Below the pieces are notes generated by a model. It saw nothing but the letters and a program-made list of their open reading frames with translations, made no database searches and was not told the DNA's origin. Below are positions 1 through 11,275 of a stretch of DNA of 64,000 nt, piece by piece. The translations under genes and the position numbers were made by a program. Origin of the DNA: Alteromonas pelagimontana (lineage in GTDB: Bacteria; Pseudomonadota; Gammaproteobacteria; Enterobacterales; Alteromonadaceae); the NCBI RefSeq assembly GCF_002499975.2, contig NZ_CP052766.1:1860001-1924000 (forward strand), given 5' to 3'. Position 1 is the stretch's first letter. Each line of letters starts with the position of its first letter.

Positions 1-1048
1 ATACATATACGCTTCGGTTTCATATATCTTTCTGGCTGGCTTATTAATATCTTCAATCAGCCACATACCATGGTCAGTCAGAATTAAGATCTCTGGCGCG
101 CCATCTTTATCTATATCTGCCGGAAGTACCTGACGAACTATTTCTTCCTCATTCAGCACGTAAGGATACGCCCATTTTTGCTGATATTTCCCCTCCACCA
201 GTTCTAGCAGGAATATCCGCTGGTAGCTGTCAGTGCCTAACAACTCGTTGTTACCGTCACCATCAAAATCTGCTATCCACTGTGACTGATTATATTTGGG
301 AACTTCTATTCCTGAACGGAACAGCGGCATAGGCTGTTGTGCAGTGGCAACCAGAGAAAATGTCTGTTCGATGTGATGATTTGGGTTTAAACGATTACTA
401 AATCCAAATGAATAGCTTTGCTGATTGAACAACAGGCTCTTCGGCACCTGCCAGGTGACGGTGCCGTCATCTGCCATGCTCGCTCCTTCTGGGGCGTGGG
501 TAAGCTTCGCCAGATTATCGTCGCCATTTATATCTGCATCGGTAAGCACCACTGAAAACGTAACCGTATCGCCTGCTGAAATGGATTCAGGCACCGATGA
601 GGCTGTCAGAACAGCTGGCGTATCCTCTATCCAAATATAATGACGGTAAGATTCCACCGAATGGCTTTCATCAGACACCACCATAGAAACTTCTACCGTA
701 TCTTCCGGTGCAGCTGAAAACGCAGGCAATGTATTGCCATCCAGGCCCTCAACTAAAACGTTATTGATATACCAATTGTAGGAAACAGTAAGCTGCTCTT
801 GGGGCGTTTCGTTATCGTAATAGATACCAGGCTCTACAACAATATCCGAAGAAACAACCGGTTTCTCAGTGATAACATTTAGACTTTCGGCTTGCGGCTG
901 ACTCGAAATGTCACTGAGTGGCAGTAATGCAAGATCAGTCACAGGCGTACTAATAAACTCATAGAGGTCAATAACTTTTCCGGAATCTTTTTCTCCATCA
1001 CCGTCAGTGTCGGCAACGTACATAACCGACTCACCAGAAAAGTTAAGG

Positions 1049-2040
1049 TAACCCCAATCCTGTTTAAGAAATTGAACTAAAAGCCTGTTCCAAGATCGGA
1101 TCTTTCGACAAAGAAATGACCAAATCAACAAGGAACAGGCATGAAGAATCTAGTTGAATTATTTTGCGATGTCGATGACTTTTGCAAAGTGTTTATTCCC
1201 CAATGGCAAAAGCAGCTACTTGAAGACGGCACCAGAAGACGACGACGTGAGTGCCGTATGTCAATGAGTGAAATGATGACAATCATCATCGGTTTTCACA
1301 TGTCACATCATCGCGATTTTAAGAATTATTACTCGGGATATGTAAGAGTATTTTATCGCAACGCATTTCCGGATTTGCTTAGTTATACGCGCTTTTTAGA
1401 AGTGATGCCGCGAACAATTGTGCCCATGTGTGCCTACTTCAGTACTTTAAAGGGAAAGCCTACAGGCATTGAGTTCATTGACTCTACCAGCCTAAAGGTT
1501 TGCCATAACATTCGCATACCTCGCCATAAAACCTTTGACGGGATAGCGCAAAGAGGAAAAGGAACAATGGGCTGGTTTTACGGCTTTAAACTACACTTGA
1601 TAGTGAACCATCTGGGTGAAATCGTGGCGGCAAAAGTGACGACGGGGAATGTCCATGACACAAAACCTGTCGAAGAATTAGCTCGACATTTACCCGACAA
1701 ATTGTATGGCGATAAAGGGTATTTGAGCAAAGCATTAGAAGCTAATTTATTTGAGAAAGGCGTCAAACTTATCACCACGGTTCGCAAAAATATGAAAGCA
1801 AAAGCGATGTCTTTATGGGACAGAGCGATGCTATCGAAGCGCTTCATTATTGAAACTATCAACGACCAATTAAAGAACATTTCATACATTGAGCACTCAA
1901 GGCATCGCAGTATAAATGGTTTTACACTCTATTTAATGGCTGGTCTGGTGGCTTATTGTCTTAAAGAAAACAAGCCATCCCTTAATATCAGTGACATTGA
2001 GCGCAATGCGATGGTTGTTGCTTAAGCCGATCTGGGGTTA
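1049..2040 (+). mobile_element. IS982-family insertion sequence, about 992 bp
   Basis: The element carries one transposase gene. It is bounded by imperfect terminal inverted repeats: left TAACCCCAATCCTGTTTAAG at 1049-1068, and right, read inward on the minus strand from 2040, TAACCCCAGATCGGCTTAAG. The first eight bases match perfectly and about fourteen of twenty match overall. No target-site duplication of three or more bases is visible: the flanks are AGTTAAGG on the left and AAATAAAC on the right. The family usually makes a short duplication, so the edges may be off by a base or two, or one flank has changed since insertion. It lies inside a minus-strand lipoprotein gene. Confidence 0.85.
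1141..2025 (+). CDS. IS982-family transposase
   Basis: A DDE transposase of 294 residues, the usual size for IS982-family enzymes. The catalytic triad is probably Asp114 (EFIDSTSLKV), Asp191 (LYGDKGYLS) and Glu238 (FIIETINDQLKN). The N-terminal part holds the family-typical motifs DVDDFCKVF, an Arg-rich stretch near residue 32, and SMSEMMTIIIGFH. It catalyses cut-and-paste movement of the surrounding element. The ATG at 1141 is the only good start after the left inverted repeat; a GGAACAGGC stretch just upstream may serve as ribosome site. The stop lies 15 bases inside the right end. The gene is intact, so the copy is potentially active. Confidence 0.9.
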   Translation: MKNLVELFCDVDDFCKVFIPQWQKQLLEDGTRRRRRECRMSMSEMMTIIIGFHMSHHRDFKNYYSGYVRVFYRNAFPDLLSYTRFLEVMPRTIVPMCAYFSTLKGKPTGIEFIDSTSLKVCHNIRIPRHKTFDGIAQRGKGTMGWFYGFKLHLIVNHLGEIVAAKVTTGNVHDTKPVEELARHLPDKLYGDKGYLSKALEANLFEKGVKLITTVRKNMKAKAMSLWDRAMLSKRFIIETINDQLKNISYIEHSRHRSINGFTLYLMAGLVAYCLKENKPSLNISDIERNAMVVA

Positions 2041-2588
2041 AAATAAACTGAGTAAGACGTTGCATCATCAAGGCTGTCGATGGAAATGGCGGCTACACCA
2101 GAGGTAGCAAAGTCATCATAAAAGGAAATACAGTTATCAAATTTTAGCGTCACCTTGCCAATTCCACTGTGCTGGAATTGACCGTTATAACTTACGCTGC
2201 CACCCCGCTCACAGTCTAAAGTTGTATCGATAGAACCATCTTCTGCTAATTCGCTAGCGTTTAGCTGCTCGGTGATCTCGGGCACGACCAGCAGGTTGTC
2301 GTCGAACATCATTCGATAAACCTGTTGCGCCAGGGCAATATCCAACCCGGCTTTGCTTTCACTGCCGTTATAGCCGTTGTCAGCCAGCGTGCGGGCTGCA
2401 GTATTTAGTTGAGAAGTGGTAAAAGATTTGGCATCAGCGATTATTTGAGCGGGCGTTTTTGCGGCGGGTTTCGAACCGCCCGTCGTGCCGCCATCAGAGG
2501 AGGATCCACCTCCCGATCCACTACCGCCACCACAACCAGCAAGCGCTATTGTTAACGCAAAAAGCGTAGATACACGACTAACATTCAT

Positions 2589-3035
2589 GTTTTCTTCCTT
2601 GAACTTTTGATACTGCTAAAACAAAGGGGCGCTAATTTAGCGCTATTTCTGAAAATCGTCGAGAACTTATAGAGGCTTTTATTAGCCTCAACATCTCCTT
2701 TTTGTTATATGTCAATTTATCTGACGAACACAGAAAACGCACCTCGTTGTTCTTCTACCTGAGGCTACTGTTGTCCATTTAACAGTACAGGCTACCGCTC
2801 TGCCGAATCAAAATCACAGTTTCTCTGCGCTGCAATAGCTTTCTGAAGAATGTTCTCAGAAGTGATCTAATATTAAATGATTGGTTCTTTTCTGTTGCGA
2901 TAACGGAATCGTTCGCTTTTATAAGCAATCGTAAATACGACTGCGCGTTGCGCGTAGCCAAAAAAATTGGTGATTCGGCCTTCGGTGTTGCTCCACGAAT
3001 AGCGGAGGCGGTTACCCCAATTCGCGACTTGACCA
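2589..3035. other. Intergenic stretch without a convincing gene
   Basis: This 447-bp interval separates the start of the interrupted lipoprotein gene from the groEL terminator. Short frames on both strands resemble no family and lack ribosome sites. A minus-strand stretch around 2780-2810 has a vague resemblance to the D-arm and anticodon region of tRNA-Asn, but no cloverleaf can be drawn. Confidence 0.5.
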
Positions 3036-3073
3036 ATAAAAAAACCTCCACTGTTTCCAGAGGAGGTTTTTTA
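3036..3073 (-). terminator. Intrinsic terminator after groEL
   Basis: The arms AAAACCTCC (3041-3049) and GGAGGTTTT (3062-3070) pair around a loop of about 12 bases. On the minus strand the stem is followed by a run of T residues. It lies about 50 bases past the groEL stop. The A and T tracts are symmetrical, so it could also stop plus-strand transcription. Confidence 0.85.
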
Positions 3074-3119
3074 GGGTCAAAGCTTAAGTCTAAAACAAAC
3101 TTATGCCAGGGCCGATTTT

Positions 3120-4781
<1,662 letters not shown>

Positions 4782-4793
4782 TTAACGGGTGGA

Positions 4794-5084
4794 TTACTCA
4801 ACGATTGCCAGAATGTCGCTTTCGCTAACGATAAGCACTTCTTCACCGTCGATTTTCTCTGCTTTTACGCCGTAGCCGTCGCTGAAAATTACTGTATCGC
4901 CAACTTTCACATCCAGAGCTTTAATATCGCCGTTCTCAAGGATGCGACCATTACCCACTGCAATCACTTCTGCACGAGTAGATTTTTCTGCTGCGGAACC
5001 AGTTAATACGATACCACCAGCAGATTTTGATTCCTGCTCTGCGCGCTTAAGGATTACGCGGTCGTGTAAAGGACGAATTGCCAT
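4794..5084 (-). CDS. groES: Co-chaperonin GroES (10 kDa, Hsp10)
   Basis: Heptameric lid of the GroEL folding chamber. The sequence begins [14 protein letters not shown], contains the mobile loop that binds GroEL (residues about 17-33, SAGGIVLTG), and ends DILAIVE. At 96 residues it has the standard length. An eight-residue longer frame begins at 5108, but the ATG at 5084 has a clear TCAGGAGAT ribosome site and matches the family N-terminus, so it was chosen. It is the first gene of the groES-groEL operon and has a heat-shock promoter about 125 bases upstream. Confidence 0.97.
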   Translation of the reverse strand: MAIRPLHDRVILKRAEQESKSAGGIVLTGSAAEKSTRAEVIAVGNGRILENGDIKALDVKVGDTVIFSDGYGVKAEKIDGEEVLIVSESDILAIVE

Positions 5085-5208
5085 TTCCAAATCTCCTGAA
5101 AATTCCAACTATACTAATGTTTAGTTAATGCAAGTAAATAGACTATCTACTTACCCGCTTACCAGAATGAGATCGCTTCCTGACCTCAAAATCTATCTGC
5201 GAGGTTAA

Positions 5209-5236
5209 ATGGGGGGTAGCCAGATAATCTCAAGGG
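5209..5236 (-). promoter_or_regulatory. Sigma-32 (RpoH) heat-shock promoter of groES-groEL
   Basis: On the minus strand the sequence reads CCCTTGAG, 14 bases, then CCCCAT. This matches the sigma-32 consensus (CTTGAA / CCCCAT) with normal spacing. The -35 element is at 5234-5229 and the -10 element at 5214-5209. It lies about 125 bases ahead of the groES start, leaving a leader of about 115 bases. Position and orientation fit heat induction of the operon. Confidence 0.85.
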
Positions 5237-5334
5237 CTGTGTTTGAAAAAAAGTTAAAAAAATGGTTTCACTGGAAACTGAGAACCGAAGGGCTAAATCA
5301 ACCAGTATGTCGCATTTGGCGCCCATAGACTTGA

Positions 5335-5847
5335 TCACTTAAGCCTATGATCGCTATCGTTTTCTGTTCTATCTGTGTATTGACCTTCAATGATGTCGCC
5401 ATTTTCATCTCGAGTAGCTTGTCTGAAGGGATTTGCGTCATCTGAAGAAGATCCTTGCTGAGTGAAAGACGCTGGATTGATTACCCGCAATGCCATTCGC
5501 TTGGCTACTTGAGCTGCGATCAAATGCCGGGAGATCGGAACAACCAAAAGTAGCCCCAGGAAGTCAGTAACAAAACCTGGCGTTACTAACAATACGCCAG
5601 CTATCACTAGCATCAGCCCTTCGACCAGTTCCCGACCCGGAATCTCATTTCGTTGCATTTTTTGCTGAGCAGTCTGTATCGTATTAAAGCCCTCGCGCCG
5701 AACAAAATAAGCACCTGCGAACGCGGTGAGAATGACTATAGCAATAGTGTTCCACCCGCCTATCATATCCCCCACCTGAACCAGCAAGGCAATTTCAATA
5801 ATAGGTAAAATAGCAAACAGCAAAAATAACACGCGCAACGGATTCAC
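5335..5847 (-). CDS. fxsA: FxsA family membrane protein
   Basis: Inner-membrane protein of the FxsA family. The E. coli member, when overproduced, relieves exclusion of phage T7 by F plasmids; the normal role is unclear. The 170 residues begin with a hydrophobic segment (about 4-24), followed by helices at about 30-50 and 75-100. The conserved stretches are PIIEIALLVQVG, FVRREG and MLVIAGVLLVTPGFVTDFLGLLL. The polar tail after residue 125 is cytoplasmic and poorly conserved. It sits directly upstream of groES on the same strand, a conserved neighbourhood in gammaproteobacteria, but the heat-shock promoter between them suggests separate control. It is divergent from cutA. Confidence 0.92.
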   Translation of the reverse strand: MNPLRVLFLLFAILPIIEIALLVQVGDMIGGWNTIAIVILTAFAGAYFVRREGFNTIQTAQQKMQRNEIPGRELVEGLMLVIAGVLLVTPGFVTDFLGLLLVVPISRHLIAAQVAKRMALRVINPASFTQQGSSSDDANPFRQATRDENGDIIEGQYTDRTENDSDHRLK

Positions 5848-6097
5848 CTCGTCGTAAAAATCTTTTCAGTGACAGAAATGGGGAGTATTCAAACAAAGCC
5901 AAGTTTTATTTATCTCGCAATCATTCTTATGCTTTGTTTCAGTAATCTAGCAAGTAAGGAAAATTATCGTTGATCAAATGAAGGGGGAGCAGAGCGTTAA
6001 CGCGTACCGTCCACCCGAATATCGTCTCATTCAAAAAGCGTTAGCGCATAAAAAGAGGCATACTGTGAAAGTTAAAGATACAGAAGCGGGTCTGGAT

Positions 6098-6445
6098 ATG
6101 TCGGTAAATGTAATATTGTGCACTGTTCCCAAATATGAAGTTGCGAGAAACATTGCTCTCGCGTTGGTAGAAAATAATATTGCAGCGTGCGTCAATATTG
6201 TTCCTTCTGTAACATCGGTTTATCGATGGGAAGGAAAAACAGAAACTGATCAGGAATGCCAGTTACTCATTAAGACGACTGCTGAAAAGGTCGAGCAGGC
6301 TTATCTATTGGTAAAGTCTCAGCATCCGTACGATGTACCAGAGTGGCTGGTGATACCCAATGTAGATGGCAGTCCTGAGTACTTACGCTGGATACAAAAT
6401 CAAACCCGCCAAACCAAAGATGGCCCAAGGAAGTTAATTAAATGA
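6098..6445 (+). CDS. cutA: Divalent-cation tolerance protein CutA
   Basis: Small trimeric CutA1 protein of about 115 residues, linked to copper and divalent-metal tolerance. Visible marks are VILCTVPKYEVARNIALALVENNIAACVNI near the N-terminus, the SVYRWEGK segment, and HPYDVPEWLVIP towards the C-terminus. An in-frame ATG at 5978 would add 40 residues without similarity to the family, so the internal ATG at 6098, which gives the standard length, is preferred. Its ribosome site is weak, leaving the start uncertain. The stop overlaps the dsbD start by four bases (ATGA), which implies translational coupling. The cutA-dsbD pairing is common in gammaproteobacteria. Confidence 0.92.
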   Translation: MSVNVILCTVPKYEVARNIALALVENNIAACVNIVPSVTSVYRWEGKTETDQECQLLIKTTAEKVEQAYLLVKSQHPYDVPEWLVIPNVDGSPEYLRWIQNQTRQTKDGPRKLIK

Positions 6446-8295
6446 AGCAAGTACATGTTCTGTTTATGTTGTTGATCATGTGTATTTTTCTGCCCTTTAC
6501 CGGAAAGGCGCAGATCCCCAGTGGCAATTTGGGCGACTTGTTTAGTGACGAGCCGGAATTCTTGCCGGTAGATAAAGCCTTCGCTTTCGATTACAACCAG
6601 CAGAACGGGAAACTCATAATTACTTTTGATATCGCCGAGGGTTATTATCTTTATAAAAAGCAATTTAAGATAGTGACGAAAAACGCCACTTTAGGTGAGC
6701 CTGCTTTTCCTCCGGCAGAACAAAAAGAAGATGAATTTTTTGGTATTTCAGACGTATATTTCAATCGTGTTTCTTTTTCTGTACCTATTGAAGAGTCTGT
6801 TGAGGATGGCGTAGTTAAAATCAGGTATCAAGGCTGCGCTGAGGAAGGGCTTTGCTATCCACCCACTACCAAAGTGGTGTATCTAACGGCGGTAAATTAT
6901 GCGACAGAAAGCGGCGGTACTGCGCTTTCAAACGATACCGCCACTACCTCTACAACAGCCTCAGCTTCATCACCAGCATCGTCAAATGCCTTGGAGCCAG
7001 TGCAGTCTGAGCAATTTAGCTTGGCGCAGCGTCTTGCAGATGATGAAAACCTGGCCATTACGTTATTGCTGTTTCTGGCGCTGGGTATAGGGTTGGCATT
7101 CACGCCCTGCGTATTTCCTATGTATCCTATTCTTTCTGGCATTGTGCTGGGACAGGGTAAAAACATAAAACTGTCTCGCGCATTCTGGCTTAGCTTTATT
7201 TATGTGCAAGGGATGGCAATTACCTACTCTCTGCTCGGTCTAATTGTCGCGTCTGCAGGCGTGCAATTTCAGGCTGCGTTGCAACATCCGTTTGTTCTCG
7301 GCGTCTTTATCGTGCTATTTGTGGCGCTTGCTCTCGCCATGTTCGGAGCGTACGAGTTACAGTTGCCCTCCACCTGGCAAAGTAAGTTGAATAGCTTTAG
7401 TAACACCCAAAAGCGCGGCAATACTATTGGCGTATTTGTTATGGGGGTACTGTCTGGCTTAGTCGCCTCACCATGTACCACTGCGCCTCTTACCGGCATC
7501 CTTCTATTTATTGCGCAAACCGGCGACATGGTACTGGGGTTTGTTTCTTTGTATGTGCTGAGTCTCGGTATGGGAATTCCGCTTGTTCTTTTTGGTATGA
7601 CTGGCGGCAAGCTGCTTCCCAAAGCGGGCAACTGGATGAATATTGTTAAAACCACCTTTGGCTTTATGATGCTGTCTGTGGCGATTCTTTTTGTCGAACG
7701 TTTGTGGAATAACGCCTATAGCAACTTACTATGGTCAGCACTTGGATTGGCAACGTTCAGTTATTTTGCGGTAATGAATCAAAACACCGCCGCTTCACTG
7801 GTCAAAGGCATACGATTGCTGATCATTTTTGTGGGCTTATTTGCCAGTGCGATGGTGGGATACACCACGTTTTATTCTACTCCTTTCGCCGAACAGGAAA
7901 ATGCAGCGATTCCGGCTGAATCTGAGCATCCCACTTTTATTGTGGTGAAAAGCCTGGAAGATTTCGATACCAAACTAGCCACCGCAAACGCGCAAGGGAA
8001 ATCAGTCATGGTAGATCTCTACGCAGATTGGTGTGTGGCGTGTAAAGAGTTTGAAAAATACACCTTTCCCGCTACCGAAGTTAAGCAAGCGCTGGCCAAT
8101 ACCGTGTGGATGCAAATAGATTTAACCGATAATACTGTCACCAATCAAGCCTTTCAGGAGAGATTTGATGTACTCGGCTTGCCGACGATTTTGTTTTTTG
8201 ATAACCAGGGCAATGAGCTGAAAAGGGCAAGGGTGACAGGTTTTATGCGGGCAGCTCCCTTTGCAGCGCATGTGAATCAGGTGCTAAAGAACTAA
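6442..8295 (+). CDS. dsbD: Thiol:disulfide interchange protein DsbD
   Basis: Inner-membrane electron conduit that passes reducing power from cytoplasmic thioredoxin to periplasmic DsbC/DsbG and cytochrome c maturation. It has a signal peptide (1-23), then a periplasmic alpha domain with the redox pair Cys132/Cys138 (GCAEEGLC). An Ser/Thr/Ala-rich linker follows. The membrane domain of about eight helices (205-475) has Cys223 (FTPCVFP) and Cys345 (ASPCTTAP), and the C-terminal thioredoxin-like gamma domain has Cys531-VA-Cys534. At 617 residues with all six redox cysteines it is full length. It overlaps cutA by four bases and is followed by a weak hairpin without a T tract. Confidence 0.97.
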   Translation: MKQVHVLFMLLIMCIFLPFTGKAQIPSGNLGDLFSDEPEFLPVDKAFAFDYNQQNGKLIITFDIAEGYYLYKKQFKIVTKNATLGEPAFPPAEQKEDEFFGISDVYFNRVSFSVPIEESVEDGVVKIRYQGCAEEGLCYPPTTKVVYLTAVNYATESGGTALSNDTATTSTTASASSPASSNALEPVQSEQFSLAQRLADDENLAITLLLFLALGIGLAFTPCVFPMYPILSGIVLGQGKNIKLSRAFWLSFIYVQGMAITYSLLGLIVASAGVQFQAALQHPFVLGVFIVLFVALALAMFGAYELQLPSTWQSKLNSFSNTQKRGNTIGVFVMGVLSGLVASPCTTAPLTGILLFIAQTGDMVLGFVSLYVLSLGMGIPLVLFGMTGGKLLPKAGNWMNIVKTTFGFMMLSVAILFVERLWNNAYSNLLWSALGLATFSYFAVMNQNTAASLVKGIRLLIIFVGLFASAMVGYTTFYSTPFAEQENAAIPAESEHPTFIVVKSLEDFDTKLATANAQGKSVMVDLYADWCVACKEFEKYTFPATEVKQALANTVWMQIDLTDNTVTNQAFQERFDVLGLPTILFFDNQGNELKRARVTGFMRAAPFAAHVNQVLKN

Positions 8296-8631
8296 TTTCC
8301 CGTGGGAGCGCCTCTTCGTTGAGGCGGCCCGGCATGAAAAACATTGCCCCTTCTCTTGCCTACAATTAATCGAATTCAGCTTAAAGCCCACTAAGTTTCT
8401 ACAACAGCAAGAAGCTTATTCATCGTTAGCTGCTATTTTTACTATACAATCAAATTGTGTGGCGATATCTCCTGATTAGACCAGTATTTTGCTGCTAAAT
8501 ATAATTCATCTACTATAATCAGCGATTAATTTAATAGTAGATGGTAAAAAATGATTTTTATCGTGCATACGAATGACTTTTTTGCTCAAATGCCACATAA
8601 CCTGAAAATTTTCGCAAGATAGCTGCACTTT
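8296..8631. other. Intergenic region with possible aroQ promoter
   Basis: No gene is seen in these 336 bp. A GC-rich hairpin (CGCCTC / GAGGCG, about 8314-8331) just after dsbD lacks a T tract. TATAAT at 8514-8519 with TTGCTG 19 bases upstream could be a sigma-70 promoter for aroQ-accB-accC, though the spacing is long. Confidence 0.4.
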
Positions 8632-9072
8632 ATGGAAATTTTGTTACTTAACGGTCCTAATCTAAATATGCTAGGCAAACGCGAGCCTGAGACTTATGGG
8701 CATCAGACCTTACAGCATATTGTTGATGATCTGCACTCCCGCGCGGATAAACAAGATATAGTCTTGCACCATTTTCAGTCTAATGCCGAGCATGAACTTA
8801 TCGATCGTATTCACGACGCAATGGGGAATGTGGATGCAATTATTATTAATCCCGGCGCGTTGACTCATACCAGTATTGCGCTGCGCGATGCGCTACTTAG
8901 CGTATCTATTCCGTTTATTGAAGTACATCTTTCCAACGTGCACGCTCGCGAGCCGTTTCGCCATCATTCATATCTTTCTGATGTGGCAGCTGGTGTCATT
9001 GTCGGCTTGGGCGCCATTGGCTACCAACTGGCATTAACAGCTGCCATAAATTTACTTACTCCGAATAAATAA
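8632..9072 (+). CDS. aroQ: Type II 3-dehydroquinate dehydratase
   Basis: Catalyses dehydration of 3-dehydroquinate to 3-dehydroshikimate, step three of the shikimate pathway. At 146 residues it has the normal size of the dodecameric type II enzyme. Visible motifs are [19 protein letters not shown] at the N-terminus (active-site Arg and Tyr), [18 protein letters not shown] in the middle, and [17 protein letters not shown] with the catalytic His. It stands 12 bases before accB in the same direction. The order aroQ-accB-accC is widely conserved in proteobacteria, and one operon is likely, ended by the hairpin after accC. Confidence 0.97.
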   Translation: MEILLLNGPNLNMLGKREPETYGHQTLQHIVDDLHSRADKQDIVLHHFQSNAEHELIDRIHDAMGNVDAIIINPGALTHTSIALRDALLSVSIPFIEVHLSNVHAREPFRHHSYLSDVAAGVIVGLGAIGYQLALTAAINLLTPNK

Positions 9073-9084
9073 CAGAGACAGAAC

Positions 9085-9543
9085 ATGGACATTAGAAAAA
9101 TTAAAAAACTCATCGAATTGGTTGAAGAGTCCGGTATTGCTGAACTGGAAATCACTGAAGGTGAGGAATCTGTACGTATCCATCGTGGCCCGACGGGTTC
9201 CCCTGTACCAATGAACTATAATTATCCACCGCAATTTGCTCCCGCACCTGCGGCTCCAGCTCCCGCGGCGCAAGAACCTGCCCCAGCTGCTGCGCCTGAA
9301 GGCCCTACCGGGCATCAGGTGAAATCACCAATGGTAGGCACTTTCTATCGCGCCTCTTCACCTACTGCCAAGCCATTTGCTGAAGTTGGTCAATCTGTCA
9401 ATGTTGGCGATACCCTCTGTATTGTTGAAGCGATGAAAATGATGAACCAGATTGAAGCTGACAAAGCAGGCGTAGTAAAAGCCATTCTGGTCGAAAATCA
9501 AGAGCCTGTTGAATTCGATCAACCTCTGTTCGTGATTGAATAA
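9085..9543 (+). CDS. accB: Biotin carboxyl carrier protein of acetyl-CoA carboxylase
   Basis: Carries biotin between the biotin carboxylase and carboxyltransferase parts of acetyl-CoA carboxylase, the first step of fatty-acid synthesis. It begins [18 protein letters not shown], as the family does. A Pro/Ala-rich flexible linker spans about 52-73, and the biotinyl domain (77-152) has the acceptor Lys118 in [11 protein letters not shown]. Its 152 residues match the usual length. It is 14 bases ahead of accC, so the two subunits are co-expressed. Confidence 0.97.
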   Translation: MDIRKIKKLIELVEESGIAELEITEGEESVRIHRGPTGSPVPMNYNYPPQFAPAPAAPAPAAQEPAPAAAPEGPTGHQVKSPMVGTFYRASSPTAKPFAEVGQSVNVGDTLCIVEAMKMMNQIEADKAGVVKAILVENQEPVEFDQPLFVIE

Positions 9544-9557
9544 ACAGGCCATTACCT

Positions 9558-10901
9558 ATGTTAGATAAAGTCTTAATTGCCAACCGCGGAGAGATTGCGC
9601 TACGGATTTTGCGTGCCTGTAAAGAATTAGGCATCAAAACTGTTGCAGTGCACTCGACCGCAGACAGAAACCTAAAGCATGTACTGCTTGCCGATGAATC
9701 CATTTGTATTGGTGGCGCTTCGGCAACTGAAAGTTACCTGAACATTCCGCGCATTATTGCTGCAGCGGAAGTCACAAATTCTATCGCCATCCATCCAGGC
9801 TATGGTTTTTTGGCTGAAAACGCTGATTTTGCCGAAGCAGTAGAGAAAAGCGGCTTTATATTTATTGGCCCCACGGCTGAAACCATTAATTTAATGGGCG
9901 ACAAAGTCTCTGCCATTAATGCCATGAAAAAGGCCGGCGTTCCTTGTGTGCCTGGGTCAGATGGTCCTCTTACCGACGATAACGAACGCAATAAAAGTAT
10001 CGCCAAACGCATCGGCTATCCGATTATTGTTAAAGCTGCCGGTGGTGGTGGTGGTCGTGGTATGCGCGTAGTGAGAAGTGAAGCTGAATTGGTTTCCGCT
10101 ATTGAAACCACGCAGGCCGAAGCTGCAGCTGCATTCGGGAATGCTACCGTATACATGGAAAAATTCCTGGAAAATCCGCGTCACGTCGAGATTCAGGTGC
10201 TAGCTGACGGTCAGGGGAATGCGGTTCACTTAGGTGAGCGGGATTGTTCAATGCAGCGTCGCCATCAAAAAGTGGTTGAAGAAGCACCTGCTCCCGGCGT
10301 TTCTGAGCAAATGCGCCACAAAATTGGGGATCGCTGCCGTAGGGCTTGTGTCGAAATTGGTTACCGCGGTGCCGGCACATTTGAGTTTTTGTATGAAAAC
10401 GGGGAATTCTATTTTATCGAAATGAATACCCGTATTCAGGTTGAACATCCGGTCTCAGAAATGATCACGGGTGTTGATTTGATCAAAGAGCAGCTTCGTA
10501 TTGCCGGTGGACAACCATTGTCAATGGATCAATCTCAAGTACAGATTCGAGGTCATGCGATTGAGTGTCGAATTAACGCCGAAGATCCTGATAACTTCAT
10601 TCCCAGCCCCGGCACCATAAATATGTTCCACTCGCCAGGTGGTCTAGGTGTACGATGGGATTCTCACATCTACGCCGGGTACACAGTGCCTCCTTACTAT
10701 GATTCTATGATTGGCAAACTGATCACCTACGGTGAAACGCGCGATGAAGCGATTGCTCGCATGCGTCATGCGCTTGATGAGTTAGTCATTGATGGCATAA
10801 AAACCAATATTCCGTTGCAGCGCCGTATTATGGCCGATGAAAACTTTTCGGCTGGCGGCACGAATATCCATTATCTAGAGAAAAAGCTAGGCATGGCGTA
10901 A
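9558..10901 (+). CDS. accC: Biotin carboxylase subunit of acetyl-CoA carboxylase
   Basis: ATP-grasp enzyme that carboxylates biotin on AccB with ATP and bicarbonate. Its 447 residues begin [17 protein letters not shown]. The Gly-rich ATP loop [10 protein letters not shown] is near residue 163. [18 protein letters not shown] and the active-site segment [17 protein letters not shown] (near 294) follow. It is complete and ordinary for the family. It closes the aroQ-accB-accC operon, followed within five bases by a strong terminator hairpin. Confidence 0.98.
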   Translation: MLDKVLIANRGEIALRILRACKELGIKTVAVHSTADRNLKHVLLADESICIGGASATESYLNIPRIIAAAEVTNSIAIHPGYGFLAENADFAEAVEKSGFIFIGPTAETINLMGDKVSAINAMKKAGVPCVPGSDGPLTDDNERNKSIAKRIGYPIIVKAAGGGGGRGMRVVRSEAELVSAIETTQAEAAAAFGNATVYMEKFLENPRHVEIQVLADGQGNAVHLGERDCSMQRRHQKVVEEAPAPGVSEQMRHKIGDRCRRACVEIGYRGAGTFEFLYENGEFYFIEMNTRIQVEHPVSEMITGVDLIKEQLRIAGGQPLSMDQSQVQIRGHAIECRINAEDPDNFIPSPGTINMFHSPGGLGVRWDSHIYAGYTVPPYYDSMIGKLITYGETRDEAIARMRHALDELVIDGIKTNIPLQRRIMADENFSAGGTNIHYLEKKLGMA

Positions 10902-10905
10902 AGCT

Positions 10906-10942
10906 ATCCCTCTGGTGCTCATCAGCATCAGAGGGATTTTTC
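10906..10942 (+). terminator. Intrinsic terminator after accC
   Basis: ATCCCTCTG (10906-10914) pairs with CAGAGGGAT (10929-10937) around a 14-base loop, followed by a T-rich tract. It begins immediately after the accC stop and ends the aroQ-accB-accC operon. Confidence 0.9.
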
Positions 10943-11275
10943 TGCTCATCCACAACCCCTTCTACAACTGCTAAACATTCTCAACTTCTGACTATTCGGT
11001 AGCTAACGGATGGAACTCTGCGCTGTGCTACCAAAATAGTATTACCAACTTCATGTTCTAAGCAGGTTTGACTTAACTTCAGGTTCTTTGTTAACCTGCT
11101 GACTACATTTTAAGCAACAGGTGAATTTATCCATCATCTTCAGCATCCTTGTCGAAAGAGTCGTGGAAATATAATCGAAGAAAAATATGTTCACAGGAGC
11201 AATCTGTATAAGGTTAGGTGCCGTAAGGATAGTGATTAGTTATAGCTTTAATTCTACTTCGAAGAGAAATGACTC
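10943..11275. other. Intergenic region, nothing recognised
   Basis: These 333 bp between the accC terminator and the next gene hold no frame with family similarity and no clear regulatory motif. A promoter for the gene at 11276 should lie here, but no confident -35/-10 pair was found. Confidence 0.4.

Larger units (their letters stand above)
1..2588 (-). pseudogene. FG-GAP/Ig-like repeat lipoprotein gene, interrupted by an IS982-family element and cut by the window edge
   Basis: The 5' part (2588 to 2041) encodes a lipoprotein signal with lipobox LAGC (Cys19), a Gly/Ser-rich tether, and a domain without a recognised family. The insertion at 1049-2040 ends this reading with five element-encoded residues (NPRSA) and a stop at 2022. 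The 3' part (1048 to 1) is an uninterrupted frame of about 349 codons that leaves the window without a stop. It carries Ig-like beta segments and acidic FG-GAP/calcium-loop motifs: DTDGDGEKD just after the insertion, then DFDGDGNNELLG and DIDKDGAPEIL. Removing 1049-2040 exactly rejoins both halves in frame (…VYF-LNFSGES…), so they were one gene. The product was probably a surface-exposed outer-membrane lipoprotein; its ligand is unknown. The allele now yields at most a truncated lipoprotein of 188 residues. No second frameshift or stop is seen, so the insertion may be recent. Confidence 0.85.

Noticed and set aside
2778..2815. tRNA-Asn-like fragment on the minus strand (TCGGCAGAGCGG … CTGTTAA)
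   Set aside because: The D-arm-like and anticodon-like pieces are present, but there is no acceptor stem, T-loop or proper spacing. It may be a relic or chance.
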